From CAYFPO01 sp964345035 (lineage in GTDB: Bacteria > Fidelibacterota > Marinisomatia > SCGC-AAA003-L08 > GCA-002704045), in NCBI GenBank assembly GCA_964345035.1, contig CAYFPO010000005.1:12678-76677 (forward strand): 64,000 bases of DNA. The letters are read 5' to 3'. Every line of letters starts with the position of its first letter. The first letter of the stretch is position 1. The translations under genes were made by a program, and so were the position numbers. This document shows positions 34,341 to 43,921 of the stretch, in pieces. A model generated the notes under the pieces. That model saw nothing but the letters and a program-made list of their open reading frames with translations, searched no databases and had not been told where the DNA came from.

Positions 34341-35361
34341 AATTTCTTTCTTCCAGGTTTTCAATTGTAATTTCAATTCTCGAAGTGATATCTTCAACCA
34401 ATTTTTCATCATAGGCTTTTTGAGCAGCCATAAGAGAGTTTTTGATTGCTCTTGATGATGACGATCCATGTGCTTTGATCACAATTCCATTTATGCCTAA
34501 AATACTGGTTCCACCATGTTCTTCATAATCCAGAGTTTTTTTCAAATCATTGAATGCCGGTGCCATTAATGGAGCTCCAATCCGGGAAATCGGATGGGCT
34601 TTAATATTCTGTTTCAACCATTCAAAAGTATGTTTGACAAGTCCCTCAATTGATTTTAAAATGGAATTTCCTGTAAATCCATCACAGACTACAACATCTA
34701 CTTTGCCATCCAGAATATAACGTGCTTCAATATTTCCTGCAAATTGTTCCACGTACTCTTCTAACAAGGGATACGCTGCAACGGTCAATTCATTTCCCTT
34801 GGATTTCTCAAGACCGATATTCAAAAGCCCGACCTTTGGATTTTTTCTATTTTCCAGATGTTCAAGATATGCTTGTGACATTATGGCAAATTGAACCAGA
34901 TGTCTGGGGTTTACATTCGCGTTAGCACCTGCATCACAAAGGATGAAACCACCTGATTGTGTGGGAATAAAAGGGGCTAATGCAGGTCTGTTAATTCCCG
35001 GAATTTTTCCTAGAATAAAGAGAGCAGATGTGAGCAGTGCTCCGGTGTTTCCGGCACTGATCACAGCATCTGCAAAACCATCTTTGACTAACTGGACAGC
35101 TTTAACCAGCGATGATTCCGGTTTTTCACGAAACACCTTAGAAGACCGTTCATCGGCAGTGATTATATCGGGAGCATGTACAAAATGAATCCGTTCCTTC
35201 ACATTTCTATATGTAGATTCATATATACGAATTCTGGTTTCATCCCCAACAAATACAATTTCACCTGAAGAGTTGCCGCTTTGTTTCAGATAATCAACAG
35301 CACCTCTGATGTTGGAGAGGGGGGCATGGTCGCCGCCCATCACATCAATGGCAATTTTCAT
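34315..35361 (-). CDS. plsX: Phosphate acyltransferase
   Basis: A 348-residue enzyme making acyl-phosphate from acyl-ACP for phospholipid synthesis (E. coli 356 aa). It begins MKIAIDVMGGDHAPLSNI and contains AVISAGNTGALLTSALFILG, LLNIGLEKSKGNEL and CDGFTGNSILKSIEG, all PlsX hallmarks. It lies 12 bp after rpmF, the arrangement found across bacteria, linking membrane lipid synthesis with ribosome production. Confidence 0.95.
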   Translation of the reverse strand: MKIAIDVMGGDHAPLSNIRGAVDYLKQSGNSSGEIVFVGDETRIRIYESTYRNVKERIHFVHAPDIITADERSSKVFREKPESSLVKAVQLVKDGFADAVISAGNTGALLTSALFILGKIPGINRPALAPFIPTQSGGFILCDAGANANVNPRHLVQFAIMSQAYLEHLENRKNPKVGLLNIGLEKSKGNELTVAAYPLLEEYVEQFAGNIEARYILDGKVDVVVCDGFTGNSILKSIEGLVKHTFEWLKQNIKAHPISRIGAPLMAPAFNDLKKTLDYEEHGGTSILGINGIVIKAHGSSSSRAIKNSLMAAQKAYDEKLVEDITSRIEITIENLEERNYDHDTISA

Positions 35362-35373
35362 TGGAATTGGGGA

Positions 35374-35556
35374 TTATACTCCGGTAGCAGAAATTACTGG
35401 GCGGCCTTTGTAATAGCCACAGTTAGGACATGCGCGATGGGGTTGTTTGGGTTGGCTGCACTGTGGACATGTGCCAACTTGTGGTGGGGATAGCTTCCAG
35501 TGGGTTCTGCGTTTCCGACCACGAGTCTTAGATTGTCTTCGTTTTGGTACTGCCAT
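35374..35556 (-). CDS. rpmF: Ribosomal protein bL32
   Basis: A 60-aa protein beginning MAVPKRRQSKTRGRKRRTH, the invariant L32 N-terminus. Four Cys in CPQCSQ and CPNCGYYKGR form a zinc ribbon, so this is the zinc-binding (C+) form. It is the first gene of the rpmF-plsX-fab operon. Confidence 0.97.
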   Translation of the reverse strand: MAVPKRRQSKTRGRKRRTHWKLSPPQVGTCPQCSQPKQPHRACPNCGYYKGRPVISATGV

Positions 35557-35598
35557 AAGTTTTTCCTTGTAAATTTACGAATTAATTAAATTGTGCCC

Positions 35599-35614
35599 TG
35601 ATGAAAATTCATCA
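35599..35614. promoter_or_regulatory. Perfect 16-bp palindrome upstream of the rpmF-plsX-fab operon
   Basis: TGATGAAAATTCATCA is fully self-complementary apart from the central AA (7-bp arms). It lies about 43 bp upstream of the rpmF ATG, where a promoter would be expected. It could be an operator for a lipid-synthesis regulator; it does not match the FapR consensus from Bacillus. Nothing else is seen in 35557-35689. Confidence 0.4.
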
Positions 35615-35689
35615 ATTTTAAGGTGCGAAAAATACGGAAATATTCAATTTTAAAACAAGGAATTGTTACTTGTAATCATACCCAAATTA

Positions 35690-36751
35690 TTATTTGTCAT
35701 TATTCTTTAGAGTCAACAGATTGAATCCGCTATCAATTTTCCGTAAGATAATGAATACCATAGTCCTGCCGGTAACTATATTACTCAGAAATATTGATAT
35801 AAGGTGTAGAAAAATCATTCCTAACGATACAGCAACCAGTAGTGCAGGTATAAACTCTAACATTGAATTAGAATAATCAGTAAAATTCAATGGATTGAGA
35901 ATATGCAATGCAGAGTGCCAGATTTGTTGAAATGTTTCACCCAAAAGGAATGACTGACTGAAAAAAGTATTAATGAACTGGATCATTCCCCAGTAAACTC
36001 CTCCAATAAAACAGGTAAAAAGACAGGTGATAACCACGTTGACAATAGTGTAAACAAACAAACGAAATGGCTGGGACCAGAAAATGGAGTAGGTTTGAAA
36101 TATTACCGTAAAGGCATCACCTCCCCATGATGTAAATATCATTGGTCCATAGGCTATTGAAAACACACACACAATGCATGTAAATACCAGAAACAATGCT
36201 GTAAAGAAATAGAATAGGTAGAGAAAACCAAAAAAGTTTGGTCCAATCCACGGGAGGGAGGAGATTAGTCCAAATACAACCCAGAGCAGCAGAAAAAAAC
36301 CTATAATGATCAAAATTCCAACTGGAGGGAATAACAATGAAAATTTGTTTTCTTTTAAAAAGGTGAATCCAGCACCAATTGTTACCAATTTATTTCCTTT
36401 AAATTCTTCAAACGCAATTTTACTGATTCCGCCAGAAGTGAGCATCAGGATTACCAGAGATAAAGTTATCCCACCACAGAGAATAAAAATTGAATTCAGA
36501 GAATCCGGTAATGAATATTGGAATAATACAAACCTGTGATGGTTCCAGTAATCTGTGATGTTTATTCCATTCAGAAGAATTATTAGAAAGTTTGAAAGGA
36601 ATAATGTGAAATATATTGCAATTACACCAACAAAAGCTATTCCCAGCTTTTTAGCTTTGGTGGCAAGACGGGGGACCTTAAACAGGTCCAGGATATTAAA
36701 ACGCAGGTTTAGAGGTTGAAAAATTTTAATGTCATTATTCGGCACGGACAC
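35690..36751 (-). CDS. Polytopic membrane protein, unknown function
   Basis: A 353-residue protein with about six or seven membrane segments, for example GIAFVGVIAIYFTLFLSNFL, SIFILCGGITLSLVILML, GILIIIGFFLLLWVVFGLI, FFTALFLVFTCIVCVFSI and ALLVAVSLGMIFLHLISIFL. No family signature is recognised; the layout resembles generic glycerophosphoryl/YihY-like or DUF4013-type membrane proteins. Its start overlaps the 3' end of the SPOR lipoprotein gene by 17 bp, so the two are coupled. It may act in the envelope with that protein. Confidence 0.75.
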   Translation of the reverse strand: MSVPNNDIKIFQPLNLRFNILDLFKVPRLATKAKKLGIAFVGVIAIYFTLFLSNFLIILLNGINITDYWNHHRFVLFQYSLPDSLNSIFILCGGITLSLVILMLTSGGISKIAFEEFKGNKLVTIGAGFTFLKENKFSLLFPPVGILIIIGFFLLLWVVFGLISSLPWIGPNFFGFLYLFYFFTALFLVFTCIVCVFSIAYGPMIFTSWGGDAFTVIFQTYSIFWSQPFRLFVYTIVNVVITCLFTCFIGGVYWGMIQFINTFFSQSFLLGETFQQIWHSALHILNPLNFTDYSNSMLEFIPALLVAVSLGMIFLHLISIFLSNIVTGRTMVFIILRKIDSGFNLLTLKNNDK

Positions 36752-37472
36752 GGTCTATCCAGATATCATGTTTCCAGATCGTACTGATTTGTTTTTTGAC
36801 TTCCTTTGCAATTGTTTTGTCTGAGAAATTACCTACTCGTACACGAAACCAGGTTTGATTTTTATCTTTGAATTCCACTTTCTGAATATATGCATCAAAT
36901 CCGTTTTCTATGAGGAAATTCTTATCATTTCGGGCAGCATTAATAGATGGTCTGGAGGAGACTTGAACAGTCCAACCTTCCTCCATGGTTTGCTGTTGTT
37001 GAATAACAGATTTTTCTGATACTGTCGGCTTTTTTTGTTCAGTTTCAGTAGATGCATTTTCAATGATGGATTCAAGCTCTGGAGCAGGCTCAGGTTCCCT
37101 CGGTTCTACCGGTACTTCTCTTTCAGTAACATTCAGTAATGTGTCCGGAACTGCAGTAAAATAAAATTCCAATAATTGAAGTTCTGATTCTTGGGAATCC
37201 CTGATAGATGCAAATACATCATAATTACCTTTTATATCCGGGGTCAGAAATGCTTTATCACCATGTACTCGAAACATATAATCACTTTGTTCAGGTGCAT
37301 TTCCAATCCACCACTGATAAACCACATCCACATCAGTTTGAAATTTTTCGGATTCCTCTATCTTAAATGTTGATCCAACCAAAATTGATTCACGCTCCGT
37401 ATTACTCCCACATGAAGGGATAACAAGTAAAATACTGATGGTTAGTGTTGCAATTTTCAGGATATAATTCAT
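36735..37472 (-). CDS. SPOR-domain lipoprotein
   Basis: A 245-residue protein. A lipobox signal peptide (ISILLVIPSCGS) is followed by an immunoglobulin-like N-terminal region (residues 25-105), a Pro/Glu-rich linker and a C-terminal SPOR domain (GWTVQVSSRPSINAARNDKN, then QTWFRVRVGNFSD). SPOR domains bind denuded septal peptidoglycan, so a role at the division site is likely. The lipoprotein linkage suggests attachment to the outer membrane. It lies 11 bp downstream of ndk. Confidence 0.85.
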   Translation of the reverse strand: MNYILKIATLTISILLVIPSCGSNTERESILVGSTFKIEESEKFQTDVDVVYQWWIGNAPEQSDYMFRVHGDKAFLTPDIKGNYDVFASIRDSQESELQLLEFYFTAVPDTLLNVTEREVPVEPREPEPAPELESIIENASTETEQKKPTVSEKSVIQQQQTMEEGWTVQVSSRPSINAARNDKNFLIENGFDAYIQKVEFKDKNQTWFRVRVGNFSDKTIAKEVKKQISTIWKHDIWIDRVRAE

Positions 37473-37483
37473 AAAAATCGGTT

Positions 37484-37909
37484 TTAATTATTGGTTATAA
37501 GTTCACTCTCTGAAAAGAAAAACGCAATCTCTTTTTGTGCATTTTCATCAGAATCTGAACCATGTACTGCATTATTTTGAACATTGGCAGCAAAATCTTT
37601 TCGAATTGTACCATCATCTGCATCTTCAGGATTTGTTGCACCTATTGTTTCCCGCCAAGAAGTTACAGCATTTTCTTTTTCTAATGCCAGAACCATACAA
37701 ATACCGGATGACATAAACTCAACCAATTCACTAAAAAATGGTCTTTCCTGATGTACTGCATAAAACCCTTCCGACTGTTCCCGGGTTAGTTTTATGAGTT
37801 TAGCACCTAAAATGTTGAAGCCGGAAGTTATAATTCTGTCATATATCAGTCCTGTATGTTTATTTTTAACTGCGTCAGGTTTTATTATTGCGAGTGTTCT
37901 GTTGTTCAA
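37484..37909 (-). CDS. ndk: Nucleoside diphosphate kinase
   Basis: A 141-residue enzyme (E. coli 143). It has RTLAIIKPDAVKNKHTGLIY, ERPFFSELVEFMSSG and the active-site His in NNAVHGSDSDENAQKEIAFF. It balances NTP pools by ping-pong phosphotransfer. It overlaps the 3' end of sucD by 4 bp. The link with succinyl-CoA synthetase lets GTP made there be converted to ATP. Confidence 0.97.
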   Translation of the reverse strand: MNNRTLAIIKPDAVKNKHTGLIYDRIITSGFNILGAKLIKLTREQSEGFYAVHQERPFFSELVEFMSSGICMVLALEKENAVTSWRETIGATNPEDADDGTIRKDFAANVQNNAVHGSDSDENAQKEIAFFFSESELITNN

Positions 37910-38802
37910 TTTATCTCCTTTGAATTTATTAATATATTATTCATAGTATACCCAATATCTGCAGGACTTTCGCACACATGAATTCCTGCTGATTTTAAAA
38001 CATTCATTTTATCATTTGCAGTACCTTTTCCACCGGAAACAATAGCGCCTGCATGTCCCATTCTTCTTCCGGGCGGTGCTGTTCTGCCGGCTATAAATGC
38101 CACTACAGGTTTGTTGAAATTGTTGTCAACAATCCATTGGGCAGCTTCTTCTTCAGCGCTGCCGCCGATTTCACCGATCATAACTACTCCTTCTGTTGCA
38201 TCATCTTTTGCAAATAAGGATAAAAGATCAATAAAAGTTGTCCCGATTATCGGATCACCCCCAATTCCCACACAGGTGGTCTGACCAATATCCAAAACTG
38301 TCAATTGATGGACAGCTTCATATGTAAGTGTTCCCGATCTGGAAATAACACCTACATTTCCGTACGGTTTATGTATGAATCCCGGCATAATGCCGATTTT
38401 TGTTTCTCCAGGTGTGATGATACCAGGACAATTTGGACCGATCATTCTTGTATCAGAATGATTCAATGCATGTTTCACCTTTACCATATCTCCAGTTGGT
38501 ATTCCTTCAGTGATGCAGATTATGAGATCAATTTCAGCATTAATTGCTTCAAGACAGGCATCAGCTGCGAATGGGGGAGGTACAAAAATTACACAGGTAT
38601 TTGCCTTGGTATTTGATTTTGCTATTTCAACCGTATTGAATATGGGAATACCATTATCATCGGATTGTCCACCCTTACCTGGCGTAACTCCGCCCACTAT
38701 ATTGGTTCCATATTCAATCATTTGGGAGGTATGAAAAGCTCCTTCTTTTCCAGTAATACCCTGTACAATTACTCGTGAATTACAATCTACCAGTACACTC
38801 AT
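37906..38802 (-). CDS. sucD: Succinyl-CoA synthetase alpha subunit
   Basis: A 298-residue subunit (E. coli 289). It has the CoA-binding VQGITGKEGAFHTSQMIEYG, GPNCPGIITPGETKIGIMPG and the phosphohistidine loop RRMGHAGAIVSGGKGTA. With SucC it makes ATP or GTP from succinyl-CoA in the TCA cycle. It directly abuts sucC (no intergenic base). Confidence 0.97.
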   Translation of the reverse strand: MSVLVDCNSRVIVQGITGKEGAFHTSQMIEYGTNIVGGVTPGKGGQSDDNGIPIFNTVEIAKSNTKANTCVIFVPPPFAADACLEAINAEIDLIICITEGIPTGDMVKVKHALNHSDTRMIGPNCPGIITPGETKIGIMPGFIHKPYGNVGVISRSGTLTYEAVHQLTVLDIGQTTCVGIGGDPIIGTTFIDLLSLFAKDDATEGVVMIGEIGGSAEEEAAQWIVDNNFNKPVVAFIAGRTAPPGRRMGHAGAIVSGGKGTANDKMNVLKSAGIHVCESPADIGYTMNNILINSKEIN

Positions 38803-39969
38803 TTAATTACCCTCTTTTGCAGCAATAACCGCTTTTTCTGCTGCATCAGCCAGACTTTCAGCTACGATGAAGCTGAGTGGAGAATTATTCAATAATTCTG
38901 CGGCGACTTTTGCATTTGTACCTTCAAGTCTGATAACCACCGGTATATTTACCTCAACCTGACCCATTGCATCAATGACGCCCTGAGCCACCCTATCACA
39001 TCGAACAATTCCACCAAAAATATTTATTAGCACTGCTTTAACGTTAGAATCAGCCAGTAATATTTTGAATCCGTTTGCAACTGTTTCTGTATTTGCAACA
39101 CCGCCTACATCCAGAAAGTTGGCTGGTTCTCCACCATATAATTTGATGATATCCATCGTACCCATTGCTAATCCTGCACCATTGACCATACAACCAACAT
39201 TCCCATCTAATTTGATATAATTCAGATTGTGTTTTCCTGCTTCCACTTCAGCTGGATCTTCTTCTGATTCATCTCTTAATTCAGCAATATCCGGATGACG
39301 AAAGAGTGCATTATCATCGAAATTTACTTTTGAATCCAATGCAATAACTTCATTTTCCGAAGTCACAACTAAGGGGTTAATCTCAATAAGTGAGCAATCA
39401 TAATTCTTAAAGACATTCCAAAGTGCAGTAAATGTTTTGATACCTGCTTTTATTTGTTCTCCTTTTAAATTAAGTGCGAACGCTAATTTTCTGGCTTGGT
39501 GCGGCTGCAGATCCTGCCAGGGCTCTAGTGTTACTTTAACTATTTTATCAGGAGTCTCTGACGCTACCTTTTCGATTTCAACTCCACCCTCAGTAGACAC
39601 CATAAAAACAAATTTCCCATCGGCACGATCTAACACTATCCCTGCATAGAGTTCCCGGTCAATATTTGACACAGCTTCTATAAGTAATCTGTGGACTTCC
39701 TTACCCTGAGGACCTGTTTGGTGTGTAATGAGTGTTTTTCCGAGAATATCTTCTGCGTATTGTGTTGCTTCAACGGAGGAATTTGCAAGTTTCACACCAC
39801 CTGCTTTTCCTCTTCCGCCTGCATGAATTTGCGCTTTAACAACGCATTTCCCTCCTAATTTTTCAATAGCAGTGACTGCATCTTTTATACTGAATGCTGG
39901 ATATCCCCGGGGAACCGGAACTCCATTATTCTGAAAAATTTCTTTTCCCTGATATTCGTGTATATTCAT
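38803..39969 (-). CDS. sucC: Succinyl-CoA synthetase beta subunit
   Basis: A 388-residue ATP-grasp subunit, the same length as E. coli SucC. It begins MNIHEYQGKEIFQNNGVPVP and contains VVKAQIHAGGRGKAGGVKLA, EINPLVVTSENEVIALDSKV and NIFGGIVRCDRVAQGVI. It pairs with SucD and abuts both sucD and arcC with no spacer. Confidence 0.97.
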   Translation of the reverse strand: MNIHEYQGKEIFQNNGVPVPRGYPAFSIKDAVTAIEKLGGKCVVKAQIHAGGRGKAGGVKLANSSVEATQYAEDILGKTLITHQTGPQGKEVHRLLIEAVSNIDRELYAGIVLDRADGKFVFMVSTEGGVEIEKVASETPDKIVKVTLEPWQDLQPHQARKLAFALNLKGEQIKAGIKTFTALWNVFKNYDCSLIEINPLVVTSENEVIALDSKVNFDDNALFRHPDIAELRDESEEDPAEVEAGKHNLNYIKLDGNVGCMVNGAGLAMGTMDIIKLYGGEPANFLDVGGVANTETVANGFKILLADSNVKAVLINIFGGIVRCDRVAQGVIDAMGQVEVNIPVVIRLEGTNAKVAAELLNNSPLSFIVAESLADAAEKAVIAAKEGN

Positions 39970-40923
39970 TTAATTTTTCCTAATTATTGTGCCTGCCTGA
40001 TTATGAATTGCATTATCCAATTTTCCAATTGATGTGATCACTACTTTTTCACCATGATAATTCAGAAAATAAATTGCTGCCCTGATTTTTGGTGCCATAC
40101 TGCCTTCCTGAAAGTGACCATCGTCCAAATACTTTTCAATTTGATCTACAGTTGCTTCTGTAATAGGGGTTTGATTACTCTGTTGAAAATTCAGAAAAAT
40201 ACAGTCTACATCTGTAATGATATACATCTCATTTGCTTTGGTAACCCTACCAAGTAATGCTGCTGTCATATCCTTATCAATCACAGCATCCAATCCTTCC
40301 AAAGTTCCATCTTCTTTGTTATAAGCAGGGATGCCGCCTCCTCCACCGGCTATGACAATTGTACCAAAATCCACCAGATGTTTTATGGATTTTCCATTGA
40401 ATATATATAATGGTGTGGGGGAGGGTACAACTCTTCTCCATTGGTCATTCTCCTGTTCAGAAACATCCCAACCATATTCATTTGAAAGTAATTTTGCTTT
40501 ATCTTCAGAGAACCGAAATCCAATAAATTTACTTGGTTTAGAAATCTTGGGATCGTCCCGATCGACTTTTACCTGTGAAATGAATGAGACAACTTCTCTA
40601 TCTGAATTTTCATTGTAAAGGGAATTCTGCAAAGACTGTTGAATCATATATCCAATTGCACCTTGGGTATTCGCTACGAGTACGCCCAATGGGAGTGGAG
40701 GAACTGTATCCGATGCAATTTCATTTCTTCGTAATTCATCTCCCACCTGCGGTCCGTTGCCATGCGTGATGCAAATGTTATAGTCCTTCTTTACAAAATG
40801 CATCATTGGTTTTAGACTTTCCCGGGTATGATGGAATTGTTGATGGATATTTCCCTGTTCTCCGCTGGGTACAAGTGCATTGCCTCCAAGTGCGATAATT
40901 ACAGTATTCTTAGTCCTATCCAA
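39970..40923 (-). CDS. arcC: Carbamate kinase
   Basis: A 317-residue amino-acid-kinase-fold enzyme. It starts TVIIALGGNALVPSGEQGN and has ITHGNGPQVGDELRRNE, GAIGYMIQQSLQN, IVIAGGGGGIPAY and VIDKDMTAALLGR. It makes ATP from carbamoyl phosphate and ADP. No arginine deiminase or ornithine carbamoyltransferase is in the window, so the source of carbamoyl phosphate is unknown. It lies between a COG2403 GTPase gene and sucC in one run. Confidence 0.95.
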   Translation of the reverse strand: MDRTKNTVIIALGGNALVPSGEQGNIHQQFHHTRESLKPMMHFVKKDYNICITHGNGPQVGDELRRNEIASDTVPPLPLGVLVANTQGAIGYMIQQSLQNSLYNENSDREVVSFISQVKVDRDDPKISKPSKFIGFRFSEDKAKLLSNEYGWDVSEQENDQWRRVVPSPTPLYIFNGKSIKHLVDFGTIVIAGGGGGIPAYNKEDGTLEGLDAVIDKDMTAALLGRVTKANEMYIITDVDCIFLNFQQSNQTPITEATVDQIEKYLDDGHFQEGSMAPKIRAAIYFLNYHGEKVVITSIGKLDNAIHNQAGTIIRKN

Positions 40924-40937
40924 TAAACAATTCTTTT

Positions 40938-42254
40938 TTATGAATAGAATCTTGACAATTGATCAGTTAAATTACTGTCACCAATTTCTTCTAGATCATA
41001 GGTAACCCGTGTGCTGGGTTGACTGATGTTAATAATTCTCCTGAGATCAATAGGCGTTCCGATTATTACAGAATCACAATCAGTATTTTGAATTGTGGTC
41101 TGCAGGTCATTTAGCTGTTCTTCGCCATATCCCATTGCAGGAAGAAGAGTGCCAATACCTGGGTAATGCTCAAATGTCTCAGATATTTTCCCAACAGTAT
41201 AGGGTCGTGGATCTATGATATCAATCGCACCGTATTTTTCTGCTGCCACTACACCTGCACCAAATGCCATTTCACCGTGAGTTAGTGTTGGTCCATCTTC
41301 AACGACCAAAACTCTTTTATCTTTAATAATCATATTATCCTCAACTGTTATCTGTGAATTTGCTTCTACAATAACAGCTTCAGGATTTAGTTGGGCTATA
41401 TTTGATTTAACCGTTTCAACATCATCTGGTTTGGCTGAATCCATTTTGTTAATAACCACAACATCTGCAAGTCTTAAATTGGTTTCGCCCGGGTAATACC
41501 GTAATTCATGCCCGGCACGATGTGGATCTGTAACCACAATAAGTAGATCAGTTTTATAGAATGGCATATCATTGTTTCCACCATCCCATAGAATTATATC
41601 AGCCTCCTGTTCTGCTTGTTCTATAATTGCTCCATAATCTACACCTGCAAATACCACATTACCTCGTGTGATATGTGGTTCATATTCTTCCATTTCCTCA
41701 ATGGTACATTGATGGGCATCAAGATCAGATAATTCTGCAAATCTTTGTACTGCCTGCTGTGATATATCACCATATGGCATCGGGTGTCTGATCACAGCAA
41801 CTTTTTTACCGGCATTTTTAAATATCTCAGCAACTCTTCTGGTTGTTTGACTTTTTCCACATCCGGTGCGTACTGCACAAACACCAATTACAGGTTTTGT
41901 GGATTTAATCGCTGTTCTGTCCATCCCCATCAATTTAAAATCAGCACCGGAAGCATTCACTAGTGCACATTTATGCATTACATCTTCGTGAGATATATCA
42001 GAATATGAAAATACAACTTCTTCAATACTGTGTTTTTTAATAAGATCAGTCAATTCAGATTCATCATGAATAGGGATCCCATTGGGATATAAACTGCCTG
42101 CAAGCTCCGGCGGATATATTCTGCCTTCTATATCCGGGATTTGTGTTGCAGTAAATGCTTTTACTTCAAAATCAGAATTATCCCTGTAAAATGTATTGAA
42201 ATTATGGAAATCACGGCCTGCAGCTCCCATAATTAATGTTTTAGTCTTTGACAT
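40938..42254 (-). CDS. COG2403-family GTPase (cyclic 2,3-diphosphoglycerate synthetase-like)
   Basis: A 438-residue protein. An N-terminal Rossmann-like part (LIMGAAGRDFHNFNTFYRDN) is followed at about residue 130 by a P-loop (GVCAVRTGCGKSQTTRRVAE), a switch-like WDGGNNDMPFYKTDLLIVV and the guanine-specificity motif VVVINKMDS. The family is named after archaeal cyclic 2,3-diphosphoglycerate synthetase, but bacterial members are uncharacterised. It lies 14 bp upstream of arcC in an operon of ATP-forming enzymes, so a link to carbamoyl phosphate or nucleotide metabolism is likely. The exact reaction is unknown. Confidence 0.85.
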   Translation of the reverse strand: MSKTKTLIMGAAGRDFHNFNTFYRDNSDFEVKAFTATQIPDIEGRIYPPELAGSLYPNGIPIHDESELTDLIKKHSIEEVVFSYSDISHEDVMHKCALVNASGADFKLMGMDRTAIKSTKPVIGVCAVRTGCGKSQTTRRVAEIFKNAGKKVAVIRHPMPYGDISQQAVQRFAELSDLDAHQCTIEEMEEYEPHITRGNVVFAGVDYGAIIEQAEQEADIILWDGGNNDMPFYKTDLLIVVTDPHRAGHELRYYPGETNLRLADVVVINKMDSAKPDDVETVKSNIAQLNPEAVIVEANSQITVEDNMIIKDKRVLVVEDGPTLTHGEMAFGAGVVAAEKYGAIDIIDPRPYTVGKISETFEHYPGIGTLLPAMGYGEEQLNDLQTTIQNTDCDSVIIGTPIDLRRIINISQPSTRVTYDLEEIGDSNLTDQLSRFYS

Positions 42255-42298
42255 ATTTCTCCTATTTGATGACTTTTGTATTACTGTTTGCGTTTCTA

Positions 42299-43921
42299 TT
42301 ATTCAGATTCCATAAATGGATATCTGTAATCTTTTGGTGGATCAAATGTTTCTTTGACCGTTCTCTGAGAAACCCATCTCAATAAATTGAGAGGAGATCC
42401 AGCTTTATCATTGGTTCCTGATGCACGACTGCCTCCAAATGGCTGCTGGCCTACAACTGCACCAGTGGGTTTATCATTAATATAAAAATTTCCAGCTGAA
42501 TGTGTCAGCAATTTTTTTCCAGTCTGAATTGCACCTTTATTTGTACCCAAAATTGCACCGGTCAATGCGTATGGTGAGGTTGAATCTACAATTTTACAGA
42601 TATCTTCCCAATTCTCATCATACACATAGATAGTCAATACAGGACCAAAAATTTCTTCTACCATGGTTTTGGATTGGGGATTAGTGGTAATAATTGTTGT
42701 AGGTTCAATAAAATATCCTTTGGATTTATCACAACCTCCCCCGGTAATTAATTCACATTCGTCCGATTTTTCAGCATATTCAATGTATTTTGCAATGTTG
42801 TCAAATGATGCTTCATCGATGACTGCATTCATAAAATGAGAAAATTCCCGGACATCACCCATGGTAATTGTATTTACCTGTTCTACAAATTTGTCTTTAA
42901 ATTCAGTAAAAATTGAATGTGGAATATATGCCCGTGAAGCTGCAGAACATTTTTGCCCTTGATATTCAAATGCTCCACGAACACAAGCGGTTACCAAGAC
43001 ATCAACATCTGCTGATTCGTGAGCCAGAATAAAATCCTTACCTCCAGTCTCCCCGACAATCCTGGGATATGTTTTATATTTTGAAATATTGTCGCCAACT
43101 GTTTTCCACATTCCCTGGAATACTTCAGTAGAGCCGGTAAAATGAACGCCTGCAAGATGAGGGCTATTCATCACCGGGTCACCAATGTGTCCACCACTGC
43201 CTGGTAAAAAGTTGATCACTCCATCCGGTAGTCCTGCTTCCTGCATTAATTTCATCACATAAAAACCCGAAAAAACTGAAGACGAAGCAGGTTTCCAAAT
43301 TGCAACATTTCCCATTTGGACCGGAGCTGCTGGAAGATTTCCTGCGATTGAAGTGAAATTAAAGGGAGTCACTGCGAAAATGAATCCTTCAAGGGGGCGG
43401 TATTCCAACTGATTATGCATTCCATCCGGTGAGATTAGTGGTTGGCTGCTGCAAATCTCATCAGCAAAATATGCATTGAAACGAAAAAAATCTATCAGTT
43501 CACAGGCTGCATCTATTTCTGCCTGAAAAACATTTTTACTTTGAGATAACATGGTAGCACTATTGATTACATCACGCCAGGAATTTGCCAACAGGTCAGC
43601 AGCTTTATGAAAAATTGATATTCTGTCTGATAATAGTGTTTTTGACCATTTATTCCATGCTTCCATTGAGGATGAAATTGCTTCTTGCACTTCTTTATTC
43701 CCGGCTTTATGATAATGTCCGAGAATATGTTGATGATTATGGGGCATAATGCATTTTTCCGTATCTCCGGTGAAAATTTCTGTTCCATTAATAATTACCG
43801 GGATTTCAATACACTCAGATGCCATTTGGTCAATTGTATTTTTTAAAGCGGTTCTCTCAGATGAGCCGGGTACATATTCCCTCACTGGCTCATTTTTAAC
43901 AGTATACGTTGATTGATTCAT
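42299..43921 (-). CDS. pruA: L-glutamate gamma-semialdehyde (1-pyrroline-5-carboxylate) dehydrogenase
   Basis: A 540-residue aldehyde dehydrogenase of the P5CDH/ALDH4A1 type. The N-terminal NEPVREYVPGSSERTALKNT is diagnostic. It has TPFNFTSIAGNLPAAPVQMG, GETGGKDFILAHESADVD and the catalytic Cys in FEYQGQKCSAASRAYI. It oxidises glutamate semialdehyde to glutamate in proline and arginine breakdown. It lies 44 bp upstream of the COG2403 gene, so the operon may begin here. No proline dehydrogenase is visible. Confidence 0.95.
   Translation of the reverse strand: MNQSTYTVKNEPVREYVPGSSERTALKNTIDQMASECIEIPVIINGTEIFTGDTEKCIMPHNHQHILGHYHKAGNKEVQEAISSSMEAWNKWSKTLLSDRISIFHKAADLLANSWRDVINSATMLSQSKNVFQAEIDAACELIDFFRFNAYFADEICSSQPLISPDGMHNQLEYRPLEGFIFAVTPFNFTSIAGNLPAAPVQMGNVAIWKPASSSVFSGFYVMKLMQEAGLPDGVINFLPGSGGHIGDPVMNSPHLAGVHFTGSTEVFQGMWKTVGDNISKYKTYPRIVGETGGKDFILAHESADVDVLVTACVRGAFEYQGQKCSAASRAYIPHSIFTEFKDKFVEQVNTITMGDVREFSHFMNAVIDEASFDNIAKYIEYAEKSDECELITGGGCDKSKGYFIEPTTIITTNPQSKTMVEEIFGPVLTIYVYDENWEDICKIVDSTSPYALTGAILGTNKGAIQTGKKLLTHSAGNFYINDKPTGAVVGQQPFGGSRASGTNDKAGSPLNLLRWVSQRTVKETFDPPKDYRYPFMESE

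Noticed and set aside
35599..35614. FapR operator upstream of the fab operon
   Set aside because: The palindrome does not resemble the Bacillus FapR site and no FapR gene is in the window.
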